Source: Hyaloperonospora brassicae
Lineage: Eukaryota > Oomycota > Peronosporomycetes > Peronosporales > Peronosporaceae
Length of the DNA stretch: 64,000 nucleotides
Assembly (NCBI GenBank): GCA_947650285.1
Contig: CANTFL010000080.1
Coordinates: 186,001 to 250,000 of the forward strand
Direction of reading: 5' to 3'
Within the stretch, counting starts at the first letter, position 1; the number at the start of each line of letters is the position of its first letter. Of this stretch, positions 35,901-45,375 are shown piece after piece. The position numbers and the translations under genes are program-made. The notes under the pieces were generated by a model. That model was not told where the DNA came from. It worked only from the letters and a program-made list of their open reading frames with translations, and did no database searches.

Positions 35901-36345
35901 TAGTAGTTTTGGCACTTATTTACTTGCGCAAAATAATCATTGCCATTCCGACACTACTCCACCTTAAAAAGGTTGACTGGTAACACACCACAAATTTTCC
36001 ACGACATTTCTGCGCGAAGAATTATGCTAAGGGATCATTAGCTGGTATATGCGCTCGAGAACAGTATGGAGGTGACGTACACCAAGCGTATGTATCTCTA
36101 ATTTTTTGCGAAAAGACTCAAGCACCAAAATAATCTGCCGGAGCAGAGATAGCCAACTTTTGGCTATATCGGTCGTATATATTCGTTATGAATAACTACT
36201 TCGCAATTTCTCAAGGTCGCCTAGGGACACGATCATGTAAAGATTCCTATTGCATAGCCAAATTTGGTCTCTCAACATCGAATTCTAGACCTGTATATCC
36301 TATCGTGCATTCGCTTTGCGCAACAGGTGGAATCATCATTGCTGG
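32990..36345. other. AT-rich region without a supportable gene
   Basis: No frame has recognisable domain content. The minus strand between about 33030 and 33550 has a more gene-like composition but is full of stops. Nothing can be named. Confidence 0.5.
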
Positions 36346-36350
36346 TCGAT

Positions 36351-36552
36351 TGTAAAGACAAAGGTAGTTGAATACTAGACAGTGAAATGCAAAATTCATA
36401 TATTCAGGTCCTAAGTTCGCATACTCTTTTGCTACTCTTAGCCTACTAGATTCTTCAACTGCGCATTCGTAATCGCTATGTCGCGCATTAGTAATCGTCC
36501 CTTCGCGCACTACGTTCGGTTCCCACTCTCTGGCCGAGGCGCTTCTTCGACA
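36351..36552 (-). repeat. copia D 3' LTR
   Basis: It begins TGTAAAGACAAAGG and ends TTCTTCGACA. It aligns along its length to 40627-40850. About 202 bp. Confidence 0.8.
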
Positions 36553-36559
36553 ACACTCC

Positions 36560-38080
36560 CGCTCGACTCGGCAGACCTTAGTGCCTTGATACCCAACATG
36601 TTCCGAAGTCTATGAAACTGCACGACGGTGATCGGCTTAGTCATTATATCTGCCTTCATGTCCTTGGTTGGGCAGTATTCAAGCACTACTTGTCCTTTAA
36701 CAACTTTTCACGAACAAAATAGTATCGAATGTTGATGTGCTTGGTGCGCTTGTGAAATTCTGGGTTCTTGGCCAATGCAATCCATCATTGGTTGTCTTCG
36801 TAGTTCTTGACAGTTTAGTCGCTTGCCATCTCACCAAGTTCGCTAGGGAACACCTTCAACCAAACTGCTTCTTGTGTAGCCTCCGATAGAGCCATGTACT
36901 CTGCTTCCGTTGATGATAGTGCCACCGTTCGTTTCTTCTTGCTCCTCCAGCTGATGCAATTGTTGTTCATCATAAGTGCGTAGCATCTTGTACTGCGCCT
37001 TGTTTCTATGTCTCGAGCCCAGTCTGCATCCGATTATCCTTGAAGGATGTCGTCATCTCTTCCTTGAAACACAATTCCGTGTGTACTAGTACCATTTATG
37101 TATCGAAAAACCCTCTTGAGTGCTTGCCACTATGTCGGACACGGGCCGGAAGCAAACTGGCTGAGCACTTCCACTGCGGCTGCGAGGTCGGGACGGGTGC
37201 CCACCATGAGATACTTGAGGCATCCCACAGCGTTTCGGTAGGGCACGTTTGCCATCGTTTCTTTATGCTTTCAACCTCCTTCGCACATGGCCTTGGACAA
37301 CTTCAGGCCTGGGTCTTGTGGCGGCCGGACTGAATTGCTAGTCAGCATGCCGAATTTCTAAAAAATATCTTTCGCGAACTTGCTCTGTCGCAATGAAAGT
37401 TTCCCACCCGATTGGTCCCGCTCAATCTCGATTCCAAGGAAGAACTTAAGCTGACACATTTCTTCATCTTATAATTCTCCTTTAGTGCGCATTTGGCGTC
37501 ACTAGAAGCTTGTTGCTGCTGCTGGCGATGATTAAATCATCGACATATAGTGCCACGAAGATCATATGCTGCTCATCTCTCTTAATGTAAATGCGGTGAT
37601 CGGACTCGCATTTCTTGAATCCGATCTTGATCATGAATTTGTCGATCGTCTTGTTCCTCATCCGCGGTGATTGTTTTAGTCCGTAAAGTAGCCGATGCAG
37701 TTTGCAAATGAGATGCTCGTGATCTTCGTCGATGTATCCATCCGATTACGCCTTGGAGATGTCTCCATCCATCTCGCCGTTCAGAAACGCGGTCTTGATA
37801 TCCATCTGGTGTATATTAAGGCAATACTTGGCTATTAGACTGAGAATGAATCGAGTCGAAGTGAATTTGGCAACTGGAGAAAACGTTTCCTCGTAGTAGA
37901 TGCCAAACTTCTGTGATAACCCCTTCGCCACGAGGCGCGCTTTAAAGCGCTCGATCTCATCATCTTGATTCTCCTTGATTCGAAACACTCATCTGCAGCC
38001 GATAGGTTTCCGACCCTTGGGTAATTGTACCAACTGACATGTCTTGTTCTTGTGGAGGAAGTCTATTTACGAGTCGCACG
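36560..38080 (-). pseudogene. copia D RT and RNase H remnants
   Basis: Reading leftwards from 37988: FKARLVAKGLSQKFGIYYEE, QMDIKTAFLNGEMDGDIS, LYGLKQSPR, then VALYVDDLIIASS (catalytic YVDD near 37520-37560). These are classic copia RT blocks in broken frames. The C-terminal end near 36600-36650 reads KADIMTKPITVVQFHRLRNM, the usual copia RNase H tail. Multiple stops make it non-functional. Confidence 0.85.
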
Positions 38081-38081
38081 C

Positions 38082-39166
38082 TTACTTCCACTTGACCGCG
38101 TTGCTAGATTCCATCGCCGACTTGAACGTTGGCGGCATATCTCCCACTGAATCTACAACGTAGGCTGTCTCAAAGTCGTCATCGACTTGTGCCACCGCTG
38201 ACATGTTTCTGAGAAAAATTCGCCGACTTTGCCGCTTGGGAACCGGAATCTCCACCACTTGTTCCAACGACGGGGTTCGCGCATGGCGCTTATTTCCGGG
38301 CTCCATGTCTCGGTTTCGCGCAGCGTCTTCTTTGTCAGGCTGCATTGGTACGGAAGGAAGGTCATTCCCTGTACTTTTATCTTCTTGAATTCCAATGACA
38401 TCTTCTGCTTCTCCTTGTGTGCGTCTCCCACCGTCGAAGACGACTTCCATGAATTTCGCTACGCGACTCACAAGTACACGACGGATCTTGATGTCTTCAA
38501 ATCGATACGCTTTCTCGTGCTCGGAGTATCCTAAAAATCGACAAATCACTGACTGTGCATCAAACTTGGTGCGTTTTTGCTTCGGGACCATCACGTATGC
38601 GTGACAACCGAACACCTTCATATTCGAAAGCAGTGGTTTCTTGCCGGTCCAGACTTGATGTGGTGACTTGTCTTGACTTGTGGAACGTGTTGGGTATCGG
38701 TTTCGAAGAAATGTTGCGGCTACGACCGCTTCACCCCAATACTCCTTGGACAATCCGGTATGCTCCAACATGCAGCGAACGCATTCCACCAACGTCCTGT
38801 TCATCCGTTCTGCCACTCCGTTGAGTTGAGGTGTGTAAGGAGGCGTGAACTATTTTACAATGCTACGACTAATGCACAGCTTGGTCGTCTTATGTGATTT
38901 ATACTCTCCACCGTTGTCACTGCAAAGTAGATTGACGCGGTTGCCAGTCTGAGTCTATACAAGTGCGACGAATTCGACAAACTTGTCCGACACTTCAGAC
39001 TTGTTCTTAAGCAAGAACACCACACAAAGTGTGAATACTCGTCAATAAACGTGACAAAGTATCTGCTACCACCAAATGTAGCTGTTTGCATAGGACCACA
39101 GACATCGCTGTGGATTACTTCTAGCATCTTCTCTGCACGCTCTGGGGACTTTGACATGCAGCTCAC
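38082..39166 (-). pseudogene. copia D integrase remnant
   Basis: HSDVCGPMQTATFGGSRYF (first catalytic Asp), CSDNGGEYKSHK (second, between the two open fragments) and NGVAERMNRTLVE (Glu) are all recognisable, followed by FGCHAYVMVPKQKRTKFDA, the typical post-core segment. A stop and frameshifts split it at about 38820-38860. Confidence 0.88.
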
Positions 39167-39287
39167 TCGCGTTTGTTTGCCAATAGCACACCCTTGACAC
39201 GTCTTTCACTGCTGCACATACGTAATGTTGATGCCAATGCCGTAGCCTTTCTTAAAAATGGAGTCCAGACTGCCATGTCCAATCTGG

Positions 39288-40497
39288 CTAAGTCAAAGAT
39301 GCCAGAGGTATGAACTGGTGGTCCCATTGAAACCGGTTAAACTTGACACATTTGCCTCGTCTGGCATGAGCGGGGTCATGCATAACTTGAATAGGCCTTT
39401 CCCTTGCTACCCAGCTGCCACTTAACACTATTCGCCTGAGCAAAGCACTCGTCACTTTCAAATGTGACAGGGCCAATGTCCTTCGTAAAACGCCCACAGA
39501 GAATAGGTTGCGCGTCAACTTAGGGATGTGCCACACGCCAGTAAGCACACCTTTCTTGACGCCGCGTTTGGTCCTCTTTGACATGATGAAGTCCCCCTTT
39601 CCCACTGCTTGTACCATGCCGTCATCCGCCAAATGCACATCCACTGGCGATATCTTCTGGTAGTTCTTCATGTACTCTTTCAAGTACGTCATGTGCTGAG
39701 TCGCACCCGAGTCGACCAGCCATTCTTCACTCAGCTTGATGTTATGACCATTAACTGAAAACCGAAATTCGCCAGAGTCTTCTTCAACCTGCGCGACGCT
39801 TGCTCTTTGCATCCTCTGCCTTTCCGCATTCTCGCGGATCCTCACTGGACACTTGGAAATCCAATGTCCTTGCTCGACACAGTAGTGACATGCACTGGTC
39901 TTCTGCACAGGTCGTCCTAATTTTCGCTTGCTATGATCGCTTGTCATGAACGCTTGACCTTGACCTCTCGCGGCTCCGTCGACGCCGTCACCTTGTTCCT
40001 TGCGCTTAATGTCTTTATGCATTAGCCGAGACGTCACGAGTTCCCACGACAGAGTCGGTACGCGACTACAACGCCGTGATTATAAACTGGTGCGACTCGC
40101 TTAGACTACCAAGAAGCGTGATCACCAAGTTGTCTTCGCTGACCGGAGCGCCGACCGCATCGAGCTGATCCGCCAGAGTCTTGAGCTTGTTGATGTACTC
40201 CAGTACATCATCACCTTTATACATCATCTTCGTGAATAAGAGTCGACGAATAAAGAGCTTGTTCGCCATACTCTTCTTCTAGTAGTGCCCTTCCAGTCTT
40301 GACCACGCATCGTACGCTCCAATCGCCGAGCGGACCAGCGGCAGCTGCGAATCTACCATCGCGAGACAGATGATCGCCAGCGCCTTGCGCGACTTTCTCT
40401 TGAACGTCGCTTGATCCATCGCGTTATTGCAGTGCTCCAGCTTGACCTCTCCACTTGTGACATCCCACAGGTCGCGCTCTTCCAGAACTATCTGCAT
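39288..40497 (-). pseudogene. copia D gag and protease, broken
   Basis: Gag fragments lie at 40279-40497 and 40066-40269 (DVLEYINKLKTLADQLDA is typical of copia gag). 39288-40037 carries the zinc knuckle CHYCVEQGHWISKC and the protease site WLVDSGATQHMT. Stops separate the pieces. Confidence 0.88.
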
Positions 40498-40626
40498 CTT
40501 GAACTTCCATGTATGGAAGTTGGTCCCTTGGAACTTGTTGATGCGAGCAGTTTATGTTGAGGCGGCTACCATTGGCGAAAGCGTAGTCGGGGTCTTCGTG
40601 TAAGGAAACGGGGCTTCGGCTCATAA

Positions 40627-40850
40627 CCCAAAGACAAACGTAGTTGAGCACTAGACAGTAAAATGCAAAGTGAATATATTACGGTCCTTAGTTCGCATAC
40701 TCTTTTGCTACTCTTAGCCTACTGGATTCTTCAAACGCAAATTCGTAATCGCTATGTCGCGCATTACTAATCGTGCTGTCGCGCATTAGTAATCGTCCCT
40801 TCGCGCATTACGTTCGGTTCCCACTCTCTGGCCGAGGCGCTTCTTCGACA
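40627..40850 (-). repeat. copia D 5' LTR
   Basis: It aligns to 36351-36552, with an additional ~20-bp CGCATTACTAATCGTGCTGT-type duplication near 40760. It ends TTCTTCGACA directly against copia E coding sequence. Confidence 0.75.
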
Positions 40851-42250
40851 GCACGTAAGTTTACTTTGGAAATCTTTTGTCGGTCGCTCTGCACTTGATG
40901 CACCCTTCTCAGATCTTGACGTCATCTTCATCGCCTTGATTCTTCTTTATTTTCTGACCATCAACACAACTTGCCATATCATTTAGTATCTTCGTTAGGT
41001 AGGTGACCTAACCTTGCATGCCACACCTGTAGATCAGCCGCTCCTGATCCGTAGCTTGATCTTTGCTCTCGATTAGTCGCTTCGCATTTGTTGGCTGACT
41101 CATCCGGACTGCAATCTAAGACGTACACCTTGTTCCGTCTTGGGACTTGAGCAATTACTTCCGCGTTACTTCTGATCTAAAAGCTATGATCTGAGAAGCT
41201 CACTTGAAGTCCTTTGACTTGAAAGTTCCAATATCGACAATAGCCTTCATTCTAGGCCTGACACCCATAGTGTCTCTTCAATCCTAATCACTTCACCAGT
41301 CTTAAGTTGCACACGCACTGTCCCAACACCTTGTTCCTCCACCTCGCTTCCGTCTACTATGGTTATCATGATTGGGTCCTTCAGTGAGTCTAGTTTTAAA
41401 AACTCATCTCTGTCGGGACACATGTGGCTGCTCATCCCACTATCCAGTAACCATCCAGCAGACGTCCGACAAGATGCAGTAAATGCTCTCTCTTCCTTTG
41501 ATCGCCTTGTTTCCTCTTGTGCAACCACCCAATCTTGATGTTTGTGCCCATATTTGTTACATCAGTAACATCTTCCTGAGAACTTTTCACCTCTCGAACT
41601 TGACCTCCCTTTATGTCGGCGCGGTCCTTTCTTGTACTTGGAAGTGTGCGTACTTTTCAGTGCGACTTCTTGGTGCTCTGTCCTTTTCAATCCATCGTAC
41701 TCTCGTCACAGCATTTCCTTTGCATGAAACAGAGTCATGCCGGGCATGTTCTCAATTATCTTGACGATGGGGTAATAGTCTCTCGTCAGACTACCCAAAA
41801 GGATGACTTAATGCTCCTCCGGTGAGATCTCTTGTCCAACAGCTTACATAGTCATACACCGCTCGTCAAATCCCATGAAGTGGTCCAAGATGATTCTTCC
41901 CTTGGCCAACTTGAACTCATGAAGTTGCCGTCGCAGTTGCACCCGATTGTGCATACTTTGTCGCAGGAAGAACGTCTTTAAAATTTCCCACGCGTCTGCC
42001 GTTGAATTCGCCGTGCGCACCATTGACTGAAGATTTGTGCTGATCATTGTAGACACAATCCCAAAGGCTTTCATGTCGTTGACTTTCCAAGTTGACGCGG
42101 CTGCGTCTCCTTCTTCCAGGGCCTCCATTGCGTCTAGATGATCTAACAATCCCTTCTTTGCCGGCCTCATCCTCGCGTTGAACTCTCACACGAAGTAGTT
42201 GTCTTCACGAAAGATGTCTCCCGCGTCCAGCGTTGTTGGGCGCATAACAT
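40851..42250 (-). mobile_element. truncated Ty1/copia fragment E
   Basis: Reading leftwards: a half-tRNA-like primer site (minus strand GTTATGCGCCCAA, 42235-42248), gag (41844-42170, WKVNDMKAFGIVSTMISTNL), protease (41247-41528, GWLLDSGMSSHM) and the start of the GAG-pre-integrase segment (near 41020-41040, VWHARLGHLP). The sequence stops abruptly at the copia D LTR boundary, so RT and integrase are missing. Stops interrupt gag. The region 42252-42461 to its right resembles the copia D LTR in part (TCCTTAGTTCG, CTACTCTTA) and is probably its decayed 5' LTR. Confidence 0.8.
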
Positions 42251-42251
42251 T

Positions 42252-42461
42252 TTGACTTATACCAGTAGTCAAGGGCGACGTAGGGTAGAATCGCTAAGAA
42301 GTAGGTAAAATGGAAAGTGAATTATCATTTAGCTAGGTCCTTAGTTCGTCTCATTGTACTACTCTTAAGCCTATCGATATCGACTCTACGATGTCAGTAA
42401 TAAAACGATGAGTCGATGCGATCGTTACACACAATCATGCACTTTCGTCCTTGCCATGTGG
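42252..42461 (-). repeat. probable decayed 5' LTR of copia E
   Basis: It shares scattered blocks with the copia D LTRs (TAAAATG.AAAGTGAAT, GGTCCTTAGTTCG, CTACTCTTA). It lies where a 5' LTR of fragment E should be, next to its primer site. It is cut on the right by gypsy copy 2. Confidence 0.45.
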
Positions 42462-42466
42462 TCACT
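42462..42466. repeat. target-site duplication of gypsy 2, left (TCACT)
   Basis: TCACT precedes the left LTR and is repeated at 50052-50056 after the right LTR. Confidence 0.95.
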
Positions 42467-42941
42467 TGTAGCGGAGCTACACAGCTCCTTAATTCAGAGG
42501 AAGACTTAACGCTCGATGAGCAACTTAGGTTCTACGAACCCGACTCAGAGAGTCAACAAGCTCAGAGAACTTACGGTCCCTGTTCCAGGGGGACCAAACG
42601 ATTTAAGAGAATCACAGCACAGAGTGCTCAAGAGTAGCTACCTTTACAGGCGTTGCTAGCTCTTCCGATCAAGACGCCTCGCAAGGCACGAGTCTTATGT
42701 TGATCAAAAGGGGAACTGAATTTTTATTTCTTTGATTAACCTAAAAAAGAACACCTTAGAACAACGTATTTAACCTGCCCTAAATAACCTCTTAAAAGAT
42801 CTCGCAATCAATTGATGACAGACATCGGTCTTCAACAATTGATACACTCACTGTGTTCTAAGATTACTTTATAGGGTAACCCCCTCTCATGTGTGCACCA
42901 CACCTATCGTCGACTACCAGCCGACGTGTAACCCCGTTACA
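42467..42941 (-). repeat. gypsy 2 3' LTR
   Basis: 475 bp, TG...CA. It lacks the ~60-bp internal duplication of the gypsy 1 LTR. The minus-strand purine tract (CTGGTGGGGGAGGG) lies immediately inside. Confidence 0.93.
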
Positions 42942-43049
42942 CCCTCCCCCACCAGACTGACGTTACCACCAAACGTCAATCGGCTTCTTTCCTCGAAGAG
43001 GTCGGTGTGTGTGTGTGCTTAACCTCGCGGTTGCTAAACACAAAACACC

Positions 43050-44351
43050 ATGGCATTGCCACCCAACGAGTCTCGGACTCTTTCATCTTACCTCGACTTC
43101 GACGAGGGTGTGGACTATGGTAGTGATATCAGTGTCCATGGAGATGACGGGATATCATCCCACTCCGCTGTAATTGAGGCTCGTCCGCTTACAGCATCGA
43201 ATCCGTTCGTTGGACGTGGTGATATCACCGCGCCAGTGGCGCAGCATCATACAACAGATGCAGATGAGAACATCATCACGAACCCGCTCGACGAGCAACA
43301 GCAGCTGATCCGTCAGCGTGAGGAGCGTGCTCTACGTCGCACTTATACTTAGGCGGTTATACGAAATCGGAGTGGTTACGTGTTCTCAACACCAGACGTG
43401 GAGCAACGCCTCCGTCAAACGGAAGGCCGTAGCCTTTCAACATGGGCCATTGGCCCCGAGGCTTCGTCGCCAGAAGATATCGCCTTTCGCAAGGCTCTAA
43501 ATGAGAGGTATCTCGAACCAGCCTATACCACACAAGGTCAGTACCTTGCACACCTTGAGAGTCTTTCTCGTGGTGTTTCGGTTCGACCGATAAAGGGCGT
43601 GCCCATCTAGTTGTTCGCTGGCAAACTGCCCGAGGAGGAGGACAATGAGTTCATCCGTTGGGTATACCGCAAGCGGCATCTTAGCAGGGTGCCAACGCTG
43701 CGGGCCAGCGCCGATGTGGCTGACGTTCGTCTGGAACGGAAGCTCCGGTTAGAGTATGCCAAGCTCAAGGCCAGAGGCCAGTTGCGTACACGTACGCGTT
43801 ATGCTCCGGCTACAATGGTAGCCACGGGTCACGACCCTAAAGTGCGGAGCAACACGCCACCTCCCGCCACTATTGGTGAGAAGCGTTCTCGCTCGCAAGG
43901 CGACCCTGGCAACGATGTTCAAAAACATCCACGGCGTAAGGGCAGTCCTGCCGAAGGGGTATCTCATACTCCCACGAGTTCTCCGACTCCGGTTACCCTC
44001 GCCACTTCACCAGATACTGGTATTGGCCACGACGACGACGTCGCTGAAGGATTTTCTTCACATGGAACTGGTGGTTCGCTTGCTCATCGAGCAGCGTCGG
44101 TGGCGGTCGGGGTACCGAAGGAGGAGCATGAGAAGGTGCTCCGTGAGCTGAGTGGTCTCCGAGAGACATTGGGTAAGACCCAGAATGAACTCGGCGCGAT
44201 GCAAGCCCGTGTTCAGGCGTTGGAGTTGGCCTTAGCCCGTGTGGATGGTCAGCTTGACCTCCTGGTTCGGATGCAACAGTCGACCTCAAGGCCTTATTTC
44301 CAGGCGCAAGCGCCTCCGAGTTCACATGGGACGGGCCCCGATATGGCTTAA
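43050..44351 (+). pseudogene. antisense accessory ORF of gypsy 2, ~433 codons with two stops
   Basis: A single plus-strand frame runs from the ATG at 43050 to the stop at 44349-44351, interrupted only by TAG at 43350-43352 and at 43608-43610. The acidic N-terminus (SSYLDFDEGVDYGSD) is followed by NPLDEQQQLIRQREE, a GRSLSTWAIGPEASS block, and a basic block with FIRWVYRKRHLSR and KARGQLRTRTR. A Pro/Ser/Thr-rich linker leads to a C-terminal heptad-like helix (HEKVLRELSGLRETLGKTQN). Comparison with gypsy 1 over 43632-43799 shows 34 third-, 4 second- and 3 first-codon-position differences, so the frame has been under protein-level selection. No known domain is recognised. Nucleic-acid binding by the basic block and oligomerisation by the helix are inferences. 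The 108-nt leader, shared in length with copy 1, contains a small conserved hairpin (AACC-TCGC-GGTT). Confidence 0.8.
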
Positions 44352-44463
44352 TCAATCCAACGTAGAACACTGGGTGCGTGCGCAGTTTGCGCGGAAGGTT
44401 GAGCGTGTACGCCAATCCCTTCTTAGCGATGACCGTGAACGGCCCAATGAAGCGCGGACGCAA
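43880..44463 (-). pseudogene. gypsy 2 pol tail and chromodomain
   Basis: RFIGPFTVIAKKGLAYTL and LPRKLRTHPVFYVGLIKPYR lead through a Pro-rich linker to FHVKKILQRRRRRGQYQYLV and KWRG, a chromodomain core. The next codon is a stop (TAA at 43993) where Tyr-Pro is expected; PESENSWE follows in frame. The whole segment is antisense to the accessory ORF, in the register where pol second positions face accessory-ORF third positions. Confidence 0.85.
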
Positions 44464-44538
44464 CTTTGTCTTGAAGACAGCAGAGACTACATTTGTAGGT
44501 AGGTTTTTAGCATTAAGTAGGACTTGGTCTCCGACCTT

Positions 44539-45318
44539 TTAACGTTCAATGCATCCTCTGCCTTTAACATCAGCTTGCTCCTTTTGTCTATCTTGGCTAA
44601 CAGCCAGCGCATTACGCACGTGTCGTAACACATTCAAGCGCGTTGCGAGAAACTCGCTTACCTGTTTATGAACAGTAGCAGGGCTGATATTTACAAGCCG
44701 ATCGGCCATCTCTCCCCCACCAAGCCCTGAACCACGCAGTGGTAGCTTTAACGGAACGCGAGGGTGTGTGATACCGTTCACGTAGAACAGAGTAAAGCCT
44801 GTAGAGGCATGTACAGCGTTGTTCAACGCAAACTCAACAACAGGGAGCATCGAACTCCAACGTTTTGGTGTATTAGCGAAAACACTGCGCAAGATGTCAT
44901 TGATAACGCGGTTGACTCGCTCGGTTTGACCATCTGTCTGCGGATGATCCGCTGTGGACATGTACAAACGTGTGCCGAGCACCTTGAAGATGGACTTCCA
45001 AAACTTCCCAGTGAAGCGAGGGTCTCGGTCAGAGACAATTGCCACAGGCAAGCCGTGTTGTCGAAACACTCGATCGATAAACAGCGTAGCTGTACCTTCA
45101 CCATCAATGGTATCTGGCACCGCCGCTAAGTGAGCCATCTTGCTCAAACGGTCAACAAAGACCACAATACCCGTATTGCCTTGCCCATCTTTCGGCAGAC
45201 CGAACATGAAATCCATGCTGATGAACCCCCAGCACATAGAGGGTATAGGGAGACTAGCGAGCGGCACAGCCGCATGAGCTGAGGGTTTCACCCGTTGACA
45301 CGTTTTGCACGTACGCAC
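44539..45318 (-). CDS. gypsy 2 integrase (open frame within a broken pol)
   Basis: 259 codons. CKTCQRVKPS is the end of the zinc-binding domain. The catalytic core is complete: ISMDFMFGLP (Asp), IVSDRDPRFTGKFWKS (Asp) and HPQTDGQTERVNR (Glu). The C-terminal part reads to KGRGCIER, then a stop interrupts before the tail. It differs from gypsy 1 at many residues and is better preserved. It is not an independent gene; it is the intact central part of pol, whose 5' modules are dead. The upstream boundary is close to the recombination point at 45389. Confidence 0.85.
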   Translation of the reverse strand: MRTCKTCQRVKPSAHAAVPLASLPIPSMCWGFISMDFMFGLPKDGQGNTGIVVFVDRLSKMAHLAAVPDTIDGEGTATLFIDRVFRQHGLPVAIVSDRDPRFTGKFWKSIFKVLGTRLYMSTADHPQTDGQTERVNRVINDILRSVFANTPKRWSSMLPVVEFALNNAVHASTGFTLFYVNGITHPRVPLKLPLRGSGLGGGEMADRLVNISPATVHKQVSEFLATRLNVLRHVRNALAVSQDRQKEQADVKGRGCIER

Positions 45319-45375
45319 ATATGTGCTTACCCATTTTTAAAGTTTGGGCCACCAATGATATTGGCTCACGCCGCT

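Larger units (their letters stand above)
36351..40850 (-). mobile_element. old Ty1/copia element D, heavily decayed
   Basis: Two related terminal repeats (36351-36552 and about 40627-40850) flank gag, protease, integrase, RT and RNase H remnants, all reading leftwards. The LTRs share long blocks (for example the sequences around TACTCTTTTGCTACTCTTAG and CGGTTCCCACTCTCTGGCC) but differ by many substitutions and a ~20-bp indel, so the insertion is much older than copies A-C. No target-site duplication is visible (TCGAT left, GCACG right). The minus strand just inside the 5' LTR reads GGTTATGAGCC, again an anticodon-arm type primer site. A minus-strand purine tract (CGAGCGGGAGTGT) abuts the 3' LTR. 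Confidence 0.9.

Noticed and set aside
36247..36510. 87-codon minus-strand frame over the copia D 3' LTR
   Set aside because: It spans LTR and flanking DNA, so it is not a conserved unit.
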